A DNA stretch of 64,000 nt, from assembly GCA_035582835.1 (NCBI GenBank), contig JAYKAV010000778.1, positions 739,677-803,676 of the forward strand, read 5' to 3'. Numbering within the stretch: position 1 is the stretch's first letter; each line of letters opens with the position of its first letter. Positions 33,285-47,600 of this stretch are shown here, piece after piece. Made by a program: the position numbers and the translations under genes. A model generated the notes under the pieces. That model was not told the origin of the DNA. It was given only the letters and a program-made list of their open reading frames with translations, and did not search any database. Source of the DNA: Phoebastria nigripes. Lineage: Eukaryota > Chordata > Aves > Procellariiformes > Diomedeidae.

Positions 33285-33420
33285 CACCGGGGCCCGCCCC
33301 CGCCCCCCCCACCCGCCGCGTTTGCGTCACTTCCTGGAGACCGCGCCCGCTTCCGGGCACGGCCGGTAACCAGGAAGCGCAGGCTGGCCCACGGCCTGGC
33401 CCCAGGCCCCCTCCTCTGGG
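33000..33420 (-). promoter_or_regulatory. TMEM222: CpG island and probable promoter of TMEM222
   Basis: A dense CpG block surrounds coding exon 1 and the start at 33284 and stands out from the AT-richer flanks. The GC-rich DNA at about 33285-33420 has no TATA box, typical of a housekeeping CpG-island promoter firing on the minus strand. The TSS cannot be fixed from sequence. Confidence 0.7.
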
Positions 33421-36400
33421 CCCTCCCCGTTTCGGGGAGGGGGGGTCCGGGCCCCGGGGCTCACCCACCTGGCAGGGCAGCCCGGGCGGAGAGCCCACAG
33501 CCCCGCGGTTGCTTCTTGATCAAGCGTTGGCTCGCTGACTCTCCACGCCCACGGGGAGCGGAGCTTTGCGCTTCCCCTCAGGACTTCAGCGGCTTCGTGT
33601 GGCGCAGAGGGGCCAGGGTTTGTTTCACAGCGGGGCCTTCTGCTCCGGTGAAGCTCCTCCAGGCAGGTACCTTCTCCCTTGCGCAGATCCCCCACGCGAA
33701 CCTCAGCAGCAAACTTGTCCCTGTTGCCCTTCCAAAGNTCAGAAGCTGGAAGAGTCAGCCCCAGGAGCTGCCAGGTAGAAGAGCCCCTCAGGAAAGCGCA
33801 AAAGCAGAAATAAGCATCACACCACACCTCCCGTGAGAGAGGAGGTGGTCAAAGTACTGCAAAGGGTGGAACAGCATTTACAAATGGAGAATCGGATTAG
33901 AAAAATAACAATTGCTTTATTAGGAAGTTTAATTCAAACTACACGAGAAAGCTGAAGAAGAAATATGTTTATTCCAGATTTCCACCCACCACAACACACT
34001 NGGCAAAATACAGAGTGACAACTCACTGAACTAGTGGGAAGAACAGGGAGGACATTGCTTGCCCCAGCCCAGCAGACCCAGGACGGGGATGTTCTGCCCA
34101 GTGGGCGCAGGAGAGCTGCCGAGCATCCAGAGCCCGCTCTCCTCTTCGCATCCTTCCATGCTTTCCTCGGAAGCCACTCATTTCCTCCTCACACAGAGAC
34201 CTTGAGCTGCATTTCCCTTCGAGGCCCGTGGTTATCAGAGCTCTCCAGCACAGTTTGTGGTGTCACACAGCACGATGCCAAGGGGTTTTTGCTAATAAAA
34301 CAATCTTGGCCCCTTCCTGCACATGATGGGGTTCCTCCTCCCTCGGAGCTCCAGCACGCCGAGCAGAGGCAATGCAGAGCAAGCACTCTGCTCACAGAAG
34401 GTGCTGGCTTTTGTTATCAGCAAACCCTGTTAATCACCAGAGCCACGTTCCCAACGGTGATCACAAACTTACAGCTTCCCCATAACGGCCCCACTTTTTA
34501 CTGAAATTTCTCTCCTTCATCAAAGACTTTTCTTATCTCTACTTCATGCGTTCTGCTTTCCATTACCTGACTTTGCTCAATAATTAAGCTGAGTCCAGCC
34601 TTCCACATTTATCAACGTATTCTCTGTTCTGGGGACAGAACAGCACTTACACGCTCACTGAATTTTAGACTAGCGAGGCTTCCAGCTTGAAAGCCCAGGA
34701 GATCAGTAACCCCTACCCACAGCAGCGGCACATCAGAGGGGGACACCAATTTGGAGTTGCCGGTATGGCAGTAGAAAGCATTGGCTAACAGTCTAGTTTA
34801 GAGGTGGCCTACCCGCCCTCGATACACACTAACTTGTCATAGAAGTACTCGGGCTTCAACATAACTAGCTTAGTAATGCACTGCAGACTACATTTCCGAG
34901 CCCTCAAGAGATCATCTAACATCCCACCTTATTTCCTAGTCTAGACCATGTTTTAGGACAGCCCCTCCAAGAGCGAGGACTGCTTCAGAGGCATCTGGAT
35001 GGAAGCAGAGCCATCCACCGAGATGCTCGCGCAGAGCGGCTCATGTCGAGCTGTAGCGTGGGCATCGTCTCAGCGTGACCTGTCACTGCGTCAGAGTTGA
35101 TCAAGAGCCTGAGATTGTGCTCCTCGGGATCTGATGGTGAGGGATTTCACAAAATAGTCCGGTTCCAAAAGAGAGAAAGCCGAGGAAATACAGGCACCCT
35201 TGAGAGCAAAGCCATGCCTGGTGCTTTGGTTTCTACCAGACACTTCCTATTTTGGCACTTCAGATGGAAGATGCACACAAAGGTCGTATGTGTTTCAGTG
35301 AACACTTTTTGTTCGATGAAGAAAAATACTTGCATTGATTTGCTCCAGGCTAACACAAATATCAGAGATTGTTAAAATCTATGAATAGCGGCCAATGTTC
35401 ACATCAGCTAATGTGGTCCTGGCGCGTTTGTCACATTAGGCAATGGATTTGCTCTTCCTGCTTGTGTCTCAGAGGCTGCTAAGCAGCATATCACCAGGGA
35501 CCAGCTCCCTTGGCAAAGCGTGCAGCAAGGATGATGCTGACAGCCTCAGCAGGATGCGACTCCCTGCAGTGCCACCTCACGCCCTCCCCTCCTGCGTGGG
35601 CAGGGGGCATTTCAGACAGCCCAGTTTATTCCCTCTTAAACCAAATGCAGGAAGGCAAACCCAGCTGCTGGAGCACAGGAAGAACACCATTTTCCCCAGG
35701 CTGGATTTAAAAAAGGGAAAAGAAAAGGAAACTTTCCCAGNNNNNNNNNNNNNNNNNNNNNAAAAAAAAAAAAAAAAAAAAAATCAATACAGCACTCCTG
35801 TACTGCACAGCTTTCTTTTGTGTTTGTCAGGCAAGCAGAAGGGCTCTCCATCCCCAGTACCGCACTGGCAGAAAACGAGTGAGCTGTAGCTTGACAGCAG
35901 GGTCTTCCTAGTGACAACTGGAAAGCTGCTGCTGTTCTACTGCTATTGATCTAAGCAGAATACAAAACACCTGAAGTCAGCAGGGAAAAATAGCTGCAGT
36001 TGGAAAAGAAACTGCAGGGGGGGGAACCGGAAGGGGGGAGAGCAGGTAAGAAGTTCTCCATGCATAAAATTAAAGGCCGGGCTTTTTATTGCAGCTATCT
36101 TGCNTGACTACAATATTGGATCGATGTACAGAGCAGGAATACTGCCATCACTGTTTTTGCAATCTCTCATTTGACGAGAAACAAAAGGTTCCACTCCCAC
36201 TTCTGCCAGCTCCTCGCCACCGATGGCTCCTCTCTACCGTTGTCAGCAAGGAAGCGGCTCTACCTCCCATCGGCCCAAAACGTCCTCAGCACAACGATCT
36301 TTGCCTGCTCACTGCAGGTGCCAGTGCATCGCTCGCACCCCGGAGACGCAGAGCCCTTCCGAGAGGAGAGCCTGTCTGCTCTGGAAACGAACAGCCCAGA

Positions 36401-39400
36401 CTGCACACCGGTTTGGGTTTGTCCAAGCGCACGCCACCATGGCTATAGCTGGAGCTCAGCCTGGAAGGGATTCGGTTACCTCCCCTTTCTAACCCGGCTC
36501 ATCTCTGAGCCTGAAAGAAGCAGGCACCCAGCCAGCTCTTGTTCAGTAAAGCAGCTTCCTTGGGAACCTTCCCTGTTGTGACAGCTCAAACATTACAGGG
36601 ACTGCCAGAACCAAACCACTCAAGGAAGAGATCCCCTCCCCCTTCTGACATTGACAACCGAGGCAGCAGCAGGCAACACCGCGTGCAGGAGTCTATTTAA
36701 AATGTCACCGAGGCACAGGCTTGATGGAGGACACCAAGGCGTCCTTCCCCCGCCCTGGAGGTGATGCTGGGGTGGGTTGCTTTGCGTTTTTGTTGTTCCT
36801 TTCCTGTGGTCTGTGCCTGCTGCAATCTGACAGCCTCTAATCGCTCAGTGTGAACCAGAAACGTCACTCTCATCTGTATTGATGATGGTGCTACTCACAA
36901 GCGCAAGAACACATGCAGGCTCAGCCACCTACCCCAAAAGCAATGCCCCTAAGCCATCTCACCCCTCAGCTTTAACCTTCAGGTCTCTTCTGCTTCCCTG
37001 TCACTTGAAAGCTGCATTTCCTTCTCTCTCCCTCTCCAATTGACAGAGTCAATCCACAAGGCAACTTTTATGTTTAAAGGGAAAGCCACCAGTTTCTCAG
37101 AGACAAGGGGCACAAGGTGGAAGAGCTCAAAGAGCCAAGTGCAGCTCACGATGATTTCTCAGCTATGAAATCCACAAAAAGGCCCACCTTCTCTCCTTGC
37201 CAGCCCTGGAGGGGCTCCCGATGAGTCTCACCTCCTGCAGCAGCAAGGCCTGAACAAACTACAAGGAGCAAAGCAGGCAGAGGACTGAATTCCTCACTGC
37301 AATGACAGCAGGCAGTTTTCTGACATCCGGCTCCCATTTTGCTCAGAGACGGGAGCCATCTTGAGCCCTTTGCAGACTTGTTCCTGGCACTGCGAACAGT
37401 TACATCAGAGAAAAGTGAACTCATCAGTAGGGCTGCGATTGTTCCTCTCCCCGCATCCCAGAGCATAGCGCTCCTCTCCCTCCTTAACCCAATTCCCTTA
37501 CCCAAATTACAAATAAAACTCATTTTCTGGGTCCTTCTAGCCATCTCCACCCACGATTCAACCACTCAGCTTCCCCTTCCATGCTTCCTCTTTGTCCAAC
37601 CATTCAGTCCAAGATCTGACCTAATTAGTCGATTGCCAATTCCAGCTGTGGATGCACATTGCTTTCCTAGAGCAGAGCTGTCTTTTAAAGCAATAATTTA
37701 TATCAGACAGGATTTGAAATGAAGAGGCCTCAAAAGGCCTTCAGCTGAAAGGTGTCCAACGGGAATTTTTAAGAGGAGTTCAAATGGATTCTGAAAATAG
37801 CAGACTGGTTTTCTAACTCTTACTTAAGGCCTGGCATTCTGCAGCTTGGAGGGCAGGAAAGTATTTAGGAGGTTTTGCAGCAGGAACCCAGACAAGAAAG
37901 TGAGTTTGTGATATCCTTTAGCAAGGGATCATCTCTGGGTCTAAATGTTGATGTCCTACACACCACGCTGAGTGCNAGACACTTTAAGGCAGTAAGTGCG
38001 TTGTTTTTGACAGCTGGAACATCTCTGAAGATCAGACAGTAACATGGTGACTCAGGCAGGTGACCGTGGGTCTGCCCCACGGCCTACGTCACCAGGGCTC
38101 TGCTTCTCCGGGCAAGAGGCTATTTAAGAAGAGCCAAAAGGCAAGCATGGGCTGGTTTCCCTACTCAGCTTTTTGCCCCCACCTGCTCACCTCTAACTCT
38201 TGGGTTCAGCAGGGACTCAAAGAGGATTTTACCAATTTTACCCCCAACCCTGACAAAACATGATTCAAAGGAACTAACTCTATCACAGCACCATTCATCT
38301 GTCGGTAAGAAGTGTGCATCGCTTCTCTGTTCCCCAGCAAGCCCCAGGCAGCCGTTCTCATCCTCACCCCAATGTTTGCAGCTTTAGCTCTAAACCAAGC
38401 CGGAGGTGGACTCTGCTCCCAAACACAGCCCTGGTCCTTGCTCCACCAACAGATCTGAGCTCCCACACCTGGATAAACTAACATCAGCACTAACTCAGCA
38501 GCCACCACAGCTTACAAGCCCTGTTTCGGGCTCCTCAGCCCCCTTCCCACTCAAGTTTACTGGGGCCGCTATTCTTCACGAAGCAGCACTGTTGAACAGA
38601 CAACATCCAGCCCAACCAGGCCACCCTCCACCCACCCTTGTCCACCTCCATAGAGGAGAAAGGTAGAACAAAGCCAGAACAATCCCCCAAACAAAATGAC
38701 ACCAAGAAAGAACTAGAACAAAGAATTGTTTAATTGCTTAACCCTTTCTCTTCCAGGGACCAGAGAAACAAGTTTTCTGCTCCTTCTAATGAGGGCAGTA
38801 AGGCTTGTGTGTTACCTCTACAACTGCAGGGGCAAAGTTTACGAGATGATCATCTTTAGTACTTGAAAAAGCNAAAAGCAATGGTCATTGCAACACTAAG
38901 AGAATCCTAGAGTCTCCTAACGGAGAGCCCATTGCTAGAATACAAAAATAAAGGAGGCATCCCTGCATATCTCAGGCTAGAAAGAGTTAACCAGAAAGAG
39001 CAGGAAGAAGCTTTCCCAAAGAGGGGGTTGAAGTAAACAGCAGAGGTCAATAAAGCAACATCTTCTCCCTACTTCCCCAGCATGTTTTTTCCTTCACCAA
39101 TAAATACAAATTCCTCATTACAAGCGACAAAGCAGGTAATCTGCCCACGACAAGGGGAAAAGGGGCTAGAGGCAGAAAGATTTTTCTCTCCCCTTCTCTC
39201 CCATTATTATTTATCTTTTTTAACCAAAGCAGCCATTAAAAAAAGCAATCCACTGCAGAGGCAGGGAATCTTGTAGCTTTCACACTGCAACTGGCAGGTA
39301 AAAGAGCTGCACTGTCTCACAAGGGTAAAACCAACAAAAAATAGCTGCCACAGCAAAAGGTGAATGGGGAGGGAGAGGTCTGTTCTTTTCAGAGCTTTCC

Positions 39401-41280
39401 ATCTCAGTCTCTCAGTTTAAAAATCAAAGTCTGCAGACATTGTCTACTGAAAGCTGGAAAAAAAAGTTTGAGTGGGAGGAAAAGGGGGAAAAAAAAGAGG
39501 ATGCGTCTAGTAGGAAAGCCTTAAGCAAAAAAAGAAAAGGCCAGACCATGTCAAAAAGCCACCCAAGTGAGAAGAATTTTCTGTTGCCTCTGGGTTTTGA
39601 AGAGCATTGAGTGCCAGGGTACACCTGGGGTGGGGGAGCTTGTACACAACCAAACAGGTAAACTGAGCAAGCAGTCACATCTACTGCGCTGGTACCGGGT
39701 GAAAATAAGCAAACATGCCCTCAGCAGCCAGGTAACAATCTGTCCCAGGAGAGCTCCGCTTCAGCAGGAGAAGATGGAGGGCGAGTCTGCCATCACAGCT
39801 CAGCAGAGCACAAGGGAAGCCAGTCGTTTCTGGGTGGTGAAGGGCATGCTCCCACGAGACCGGGGTTCGCTAAGGCTCAGTTTCACCCACACGTGAAAGA
39901 GCAGATGGACATCTTTGTCTGAGGGGCAGAGATCAGGTCCCAGATAGCTCCACTGCGACTCCAAGGGAGGCGCGGGGGATCTCTCTATGCAGGGAACAGT
40001 GTCGTCGGAGAGACGCTGCCNGCTACGAGCCTCTGTGAGTTCTCTCCCTCCTGCACAAGGCTCACTCATCTCGTAAAGACTGTTCTGGAAGGGAGAGGAA
40101 GCCAGTTACCTTGATCAGCCAGCACTGCGCAGTCTCTCTCATCAATGCCTGGCAGCCAGAAGCAGCCAGAGAAGGAAAGGGAGGCCTCTCATCTTTCCAC
40201 AGCAGGAACAGGAAGACCAGGGATTGCACCACATGGAAGAACAGCCCTAATGCAGCATACACACATGCGCACACACTCCCAGACACACATCTCACACCCC
40301 TGGGACCAAGGCTAGCATGTTCAGACCTTCAGCAGTAAGAGATACGAGACAGCGCAGAGCAGTTAAGATCTCCAGGGGCTCTTTGGTCTTAGTTGATAGT
40401 CCTAGAAAAAACAACCTCTTCGGATTCGGTTGTAGCACAGCTGTGTAAGATCTATTTGATATTTAGTGTTTGGCAACTGCAAGAAGGGAAAACGGGGCTG
40501 CATGTTACATGAGAGGGGGAGGAATGGAAGTACAGTGCTGCATTTCTAGGTGTACTCCTGGCTTTGCAGCCAGAGTCAGTGTGTGGAGAGCAGGAAGAGG
40601 AAGGAGGGTTCCTGAGAGGACCACTAATCCATCAGATGTTACACCAACAATGAGGCAGAGAAGGCCCACCTTGGCCAAGACAGAGCAGCTGACTGCACAA
40701 AAATGCTGCTGTCTAAAAGCTCGAAACTTTACTTGCAACATATACACGGTGGCAACGTTCTTGGCTCCAGCACAGGTGACATGGAGAGGAGAAGGTGAAT
40801 ACAGCTACACACATTTTGGGCATNGGAGAGAGAAGCTCTGGAAGAGTGCTGTTACCAGCCCCTTTCCTTGGTAGCTTTAGCTGCGTGAGTCCTAGGCCTC
40901 TGATCAAACCTGCTCCCATTGCTGTCACCTTTCTCCATGGGTTCATAGACCACAGAAGAAAGTATCAGAGCTGGGCAAGCACATCCTGCCCTGTTGAGCT
41001 GCACATACTCAGTGCCTTCACTGATTCATCAACTAAGACAGATGCCCAGGGACAAGACAGGCAATATACAGTCCTTAGTACAACACAGCTACATCTGGTG
41101 ACAACATGTTCGAGATGGAAGCCAGAAGAAAGATGTTATGGGACAAAACAGGTGTTTCATGGCCAACAACCCTAAACCAGGGGCCTCTAGACAGGCTGGT
41201 AGCAAAAAAGCAGAGTCAAGCTTTCAAGACCAAGATCACTGCAGTAAATTCATTCCATAACCCCTGCCCTAGGTTTGTAT
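33421..41280. other. Spacer between TMEM222 promoter and WDTC1 3' end, no gene recognised
   Basis: No conserved exon could be identified on either strand. The longest open frames are isolated and lack family similarity or flanking splice sites. Minus-strand AATAAA hexamers (plus TTTATT) at 36085, 35625 and 33914 could be distal WDTC1 poly(A) sites, so part of this stretch may be WDTC1 3' UTR. A 21-N gap (35741-35761) followed by about 22 As lies inside. Confidence 0.5.
35741..35783. repeat. Assembly gap next to a poly-A run
   Basis: Twenty-one Ns are followed directly by about 22 As, with A-rich sequence just before the gap. The gap is most likely an unresolved homopolymer, perhaps a retroposed or microsatellite poly-A. 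No other element signature is visible. Confidence 0.8.
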
Positions 41281-41654
41281 TTTATTCAGGAATTTAACAT
41301 CCCCTCTGCAAATGCGTGAATGCAGGCAACATCCCCCTGTACCAGATCATACAGCAGCTCTGGAAAAAAAGTCACCAGCTTACACTGCTTACAGACAACT
41401 CAAAGACCCCTGTTGGGACTAAATTCCACTAAAGGCAAACCCCGGACTGCACTGCCATGCTGCTCAGTAGCGTGACGGGAGGAGGAGGAGGTGGTGGCGA
41501 TGGTTTAAAGAGATGGCCGCTCCTGCCCCTGCCAGCCTGTCCTACTCTGTGCATAGTGCGAAACAGTGCAGTCATTCATCAGAGAAAGTTCAGGACCAAG
41601 GAAACTAGGTTCCCTTTCAGCCAAACAATTAGAGGAAGGAGAGGCAGTTCTGTT
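41281..41654 (-). terminator. WDTC1: WDTC1 proximal 3' UTR and candidate poly(A) signal
   Basis: The first canonical AATAAA downstream of the WDTC1 stop is at 41286-41281 on the minus strand, giving a 3' UTR of about 370 nt. The downstream GT-rich element is weak, so longer 3' UTR forms ending further left are possible. A short GGA repeat at about 41480 lies within this UTR. Confidence 0.45.
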
Positions 41655-44600
41655 TTAGCTGGGCCGGCACTGGACTTGCCCCTCTGAGCTGTCTTCATCA
41701 TCTGAGCCTCCAGCCCCACCACTGGTCAGTCCTGTAATCCGGTACCCCATGTTCAGCAACATCACCTCCAGCGGGTCGGCATTCATTCGTCTCTGGTTAG
41801 CTTGGGAAGCACCTTCCATGTCTACTACCACGCGGCCATTAAGGGTTTCACTCTGCAAGACAAGAAGGGAGAGAACTCAGCAAGGCAGCGCTAGGACCAA
41901 AGAGGGGCTGTTACTGCTGCTGCAACTCTCAAGAGATCACAGTAGGAAAGACCAGCATGTGTTACATCTCACGACAACAAGACAGTCTTTTACTGCGGCT
42001 CTTACCTCTGGCCTAGGGTTCCACAGTCGTACAACTGGGTCAATGCCGCTGGTGGCCAGGAAGCAGTAACTGGGATGAGGCTGGAGACAATTCACAATCG
42101 ACTCGTCTCCCTGCAGCACTCTAACAAGGTTGGTGGTTTCTTTCTCCCAGATGAAGAAGGAGCCGTCATCTGACCCACTGACTATGTACTGTGCATTGCT
42201 AGGGTGAGAGGAGCAGAGACTGGAGATCACAGCTCAGAGCCAAAGCTAGTCTCTAGCAGACATGAGAATCTCAGTTGGCTTCTATAATCAGCAGGCTGCC
42301 ACCCCTCACGCTTACGGATCCAGATAAAGCTTTCTGTGTTGGTTCCCTCCATCCCCAGGATTCATGTTTTCAATCCCAAATGGCTTTTCTGAAATGCTAG
42401 CCCAACTGGGTCCTCTGTGGATCTGCTACTGAACCAGCTATTCACGCAGCCACACAAGGAGGAGGGTTTCTGTCATCTTTTTCAACCCTGCAAACCAGTG
42501 TCAGCGTCATTTTATGAACAGTCACGTGGGGCTACGCATGAGGCTTTATCCGATGGAAGAGAGCATTCTGCTGCTGCTCACACTCCTGTCCTGCATCCCT
42601 ATTACGCTCTGCCAACATACCTGCCGAAGAAATTGGCCTCTTTGATGTCTGTAGTAGTGTTACAGTGGCCACAATATCGGAATTTGTAGTCGTAGCTGCG
42701 CTCCCTCAGCACCATCTCATCCTCTGAGATGGAATCCTTGCGGCCTGTGGCTCGCAGCCGGATGGGGCCACCCCCTTTCTTGTCTTCAGCTGGAAAGACA
42801 ACAGATTTCCCTCGTCACAATTTGGGAAGGAACATGTTCTAAGCAAACAGCACTCTAGGAGACCCCAACAGCTTTAGAGAAGAGTTAAGGACAATTCCAG
42901 CAGGGAGCAGGGCTTAGAGCACAAGCTTCCTTCCAGATTATCTCCTGAGTACGTCAAGACCCCTTTTATCATACTCTTGCTCAAGAGCAAACCAGGACCA
43001 AGCACAAGGAAAGAACAGACTCAGGCCAGTTTTTGTGCACAGTAACGATCAATCTCTCTCAGAAGCTGGAGCTTTACTTCAGAGGGGCAGTTTAAGGAGA
43101 AAATTCCTTGTCCGATCATTAGATTTTAGTATAACCTTGAAGAACCACACTGAACACTGGCACTCACCGTTATCGCTCTTGGAGAAGAGGGCTGCATTGA
43201 TGTCTCTGTCTAGTGCATCGCAGGCACTGCTATGTGCTTGTTCTGGGAACTTCCCTTTAAAGTCATCCAGACACTCCAGTGCTTCTGCCACGTACTTGAG
43301 TTCAAAGAGACAGCGGGCAAGACGGAAATGGGCCTTCAGGTGGCATGGATTCAAGGATATGGCCTTCAAGCAGTCTCTTAAAGCATCATAATGGTCCCCA
43401 TCCCTGAAGAAAAGGGAGGGGCGGATTAGATNGCCCAAACAGAAACCGCATACATTTTCCACTGCCATTTCCCAGCCCTCGTTTCACTCCAAAGCTTGTT
43501 GTTTCCAGCTCTCTCTATGCAAGCAGACACCCCACAAGCTCACGCACTAATAGCATTTGCTGTTTCCCAGGGGCACCATCTGACCAAGCTCAGCTTCTTG
43601 AATGCACCTCCACACGTATACAGGCAGCCCTGTAATGTGACCACGCAGGGAAGCCCAGCAAATCTTGACCTGCCATTTTAAATCCGACAGAGCAGAGCTC
43701 ACTGATAGAACACATTTAGGGAAGTCCTTTGAAGATGGAGGATGCACAAGCCCTCTGGCCAAGCAGACACAAGGCCTCTCCTGCGAGGCGAGCAGGGCCT
43801 CGTCAGAGCACGGCAGCTCACGCGTGCCCCTTTGTGGACGCACAGTGTGGCAGCATGTTTCCCTGCCCACAGTCAGAGCCACTTGTAGCCCTCAAGAAGG
43901 AGCTACAGAACCACCACACTTCATAGCCCCGATGGACACATGTCTAAAGCAGCAGTCTTTTCCCACCTTTATAGCAAAAACCTTACAGTTTTAGAAATAA
44001 GCGTTATAGCAGACTGGTATCATAATGGATATTAATATCCTATTTACAGTTACTGGAGACTACACTTGATTTCCCTAAGCTCCATGGTTGTGGGAATAAG
44101 AATGCCTCTGCTTGTGCTCTGGAAGCAGGAGAGACTTGATGAGCCCTGCATGCTGGTATTCAGTTCAGACTGACAGAGGCTGAAAAGTCAGCCAGGGCTG
44201 ACATGCCTGGTGTACCAGCATCGAGCCTAAACTGTTCAGAGGCACCACAATCTGTCTTAAGAGAGTGCCAAGTCTCCATATGATGGCTAATGATAATAAT
44301 AATAATAATAGTAATGTTTCACACCTGTAACCTATGTGCACTGCACCTACCAAAGTCTGAAACAGTCCCAAGGGGAAGGGGGTGAATTGCCCTGTACCTC
44401 TCACAGGGTGACAATTTTAGATCATGTGGAGCCTTTGTCAGGGAAGGGAGCTCCAAATCTTTGGGTTACATGCTAAGCAGTGCTTATTCAGTGCCTCAAG
44501 CGTGTTCTGCAAACCATTCATCCTATTGCTCCCTCCCATCCAGGTGGATATTGGTCACGTATTACAGCTTGCTAGCACAGTACAGAAGGTGGAGTGCCTT

Positions 44601-47600
44601 GTCCATGAGATCTGCAGCAGAGCAGAAGAAACACGGTTCTTGAGGGCAGTCTTTGCAGCACTGTGTCTGTATTAATCCAGGAGGCTGGATGCACAGCATC
44701 AGGCCACTTTTATTCAAAGAAAGAGGGAATGCAAGTTACCTGTTACGATGACAGATGGGTGTCTCGCATTTTCAGAGCTGATTGGGCTATTAACTGCTTT
44801 GCCACCCTCAAAAATCCTTCAACCTCAACTACCAGTGTCAGACAGCCCAAGAGACTGGTGTGAAAATGCACACGTTGAGATGTAAAGCAGGCACTGACTG
44901 CTCCCATTGTTACAGGTTTGACTCGGCTTGTGCAAAAATGCTCTAACTAGAAATCAGCTAAGTACTGTCAACATAGACTGCTAAAAGCAATCTGTGATGC
45001 AGTTGGCTCTTATGAGCAAATTTTAAAAGGACAGCCTTAGAAGCGCTGCAGAGTATGAGTAGCATCTTAAGGGAGATGAGCAAGGGGAGGTTAGGAAATT
45101 ACAGCCCTTCCTTTTTTCTAGATTTCTCTTTTATTCAGAGAACGAGGCCAAAGCAAGACCTGCAGTATTCTGCAGGGTGGCCTACAGCTGTTCCTGCTCC
45201 GAACATGAAGGACACCTTAGAGACACAGGGTGTTCAGCATGGGTCACTGCCCAACTGCTTCACCCTCCTTCTCAGCGACATCCCAGCCACTTTCTGCCAC
45301 ACACCAGTAGCTGTTCCTAGCAGAAAAGTGCCCCGTCTCTTCTGCACCTGAGAAGATATCAGCTCAGTACTATTTAAATTCTAATCATTGCATGTCACAG
45401 AAACCCACTGTGCCTATATTTTCACATCTTCCTGCTACCGAAAACTGTAGCAAAGCACTAGCTGACACACAGAAAGGTTCAGATCTGCCAACATCCTTCG
45501 GGAAAACCGATTCCTATATGAAAAACGTCATTCATGAGATCAGCACTCAGCTTCTGTCTTCCATTCCTTAATCCCAACCTATTGTTCTTCTCCCTCTGAA
45601 CACTGAGGTCGTTTTGAGGCAGCTCCCAAATCTCTCCTATTGCAAAACAGCCAGTAGGCCAGTTACCAACAGTCACAACAACTGCTGGCTGCTCTTTATC
45701 TTGGCAAGAAGATGGGAGAATTCATACTGGGGATTTCAGCAGGGAGAGGAGAAGGATATCCTCACAAAGCAAATGTAGATGAAGGATCACAGCTATTTTA
45801 AATATGTTAATGGCAAGTCATGCTACTCAGTCTTACTCTGCTCAAGGGAACAGATATTAAAATAACCCAGCTGTATCTTGCAGATGCAGCTCTGGCTATT
45901 GGTCAGAGAAGACATTACCTACTGCAGAGGCTAACAGCATATTTTGCAACAACCAAGATAGAACCTCCCCCAGACTCCGAGGCACCAGTTGCCACCTCCC
46001 CAGATCCCTCAGAGAGGTTTGTTTCCAGTCAAGGGGAGTGTGGGTTAACTGGGTTAGCATGGGAACTACCAGGTCATATCTGACTATCTGCAGTACTAGT
46101 TACTTGGATAAAGCAGCAACCAAAGCACCTCCAGGCAGTCCTACAACAATCTTATATCATGAGATAGGAAGTTATAAAGCATAGTAACCATTACCTCATC
46201 TGTTGACAGCAGATTTAGAGCCATACTCTAATGCAGATCAGAACCATCCAAAGAAACACAAACACCCTTGGAGACACTCATAATGCTGTTACTCACAAGT
46301 GGATTTTTGGTTTCTTTTTAAACAGGAAAGGAACAGAACATTACTCAGCATGCCAGCAGGCAAAATGATGAGCTACTACCAGCTGTGCTTGCCTGTGCAG
46401 TATCTGTGGCTGTAATTTCTCCAGCACGTGCTGCTGTGCAATCCCCTTGTTCTGTGCCAGAGGTCACCCACTTACAGCTTGATCCAGTAACCCCAACCCT
46501 GCTCCACACATAGGGAAGCCAGGTGCTTCGCAGTGGACAACAAGGTATCCGTGGTACTCAGAAGTCAGGCACCAGCACTGCCTGTGACACTAAACTCTCT
46601 GATATTCTCTGCTTCCTTACCACTTGCGCTTCATGTAGGCAGCAGCTCTGTTTCCATACAGCATGGCATTGTTGGGGGCTTTCTGGACTGCTTTGCTGTA
46701 TAGCTGGATGGCTTGAGTCCACAGCTGGCAAGCAAAGGCCTCGTTGGCTTGCTGCTTGATTCTCTCCAGATATGGAGGTAACTCCACTTGGGGGCTAAAG
46801 GGACAGAAGAAAGGAGCACGGGTAAGTCTCACATGCTAATTCTCTGTTAACTCCAGTTAAATGTCTGCAGTGTTTTGTTCTAGCTTAGCAAGTCCCAGCA
46901 AGCACCAGCTAATACCAAAAGTTTCAGAAAAAGGCAGAAGAGATCCTGTACCTGAATAACCTGAATTTAGGAGGAAGGTTTCCTTTTGACCATCATTTGA
47001 CTGTTTCCATTTTTTTCTTTATATACAGACATCCACTCAAAATTGAACAGTGGGTATTTTAAGCATCTAATCCCTCAGACTTCACCAATACATCTTTGCG
47101 TTGACCGCATAAACAACATTTCCAATCCTCTTTCAGCAATGTATAACAGAATGCAAGTTCAGAAGGAAACCAAGCATCCNAGTTCACTGGGCTGCACAAG
47201 GCCCACGCTCAGCAACCCAAAATTCCAGCCACATCTCTGCTGCAGTGGTGGAGGGGCCATCTAGAGGAAACAAGCTGAAAACATTCAGCANAGTGACTTT
47301 GGTGGAACCCAGGCTACCCATATATGGTATTAAGCAACTGTGTCTTGACTTTAACCATGTCTCATCAGCTGGAAGAAAAACAGTCAGCAAGATGTGCTTC
47401 AAGTCTGCTTCTGCTTCGCCCCAAATGCATTTTGCTCTTAAAGAAAGAAAGCAGCAGGAACAATGGAAGAGGGCTCTCCATCCGTCCCTAGCTCACATGC
47501 AAGCTGCAGGAGTAATGACTCCAGTGTCATTGTCGTAAAGCAATTTTGGTCACTTCAGTTCAGTTTGCAGCAGGCAGGTGCCCAAAAAAATGACAAAGGG

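Noticed and set aside
33516..33836. A possible divergent gene opposite TMEM222
   Set aside because: The open frame has no recognisable similarity, no splice context and an internal N. A divergent non-coding RNA cannot be excluded but is not supported.
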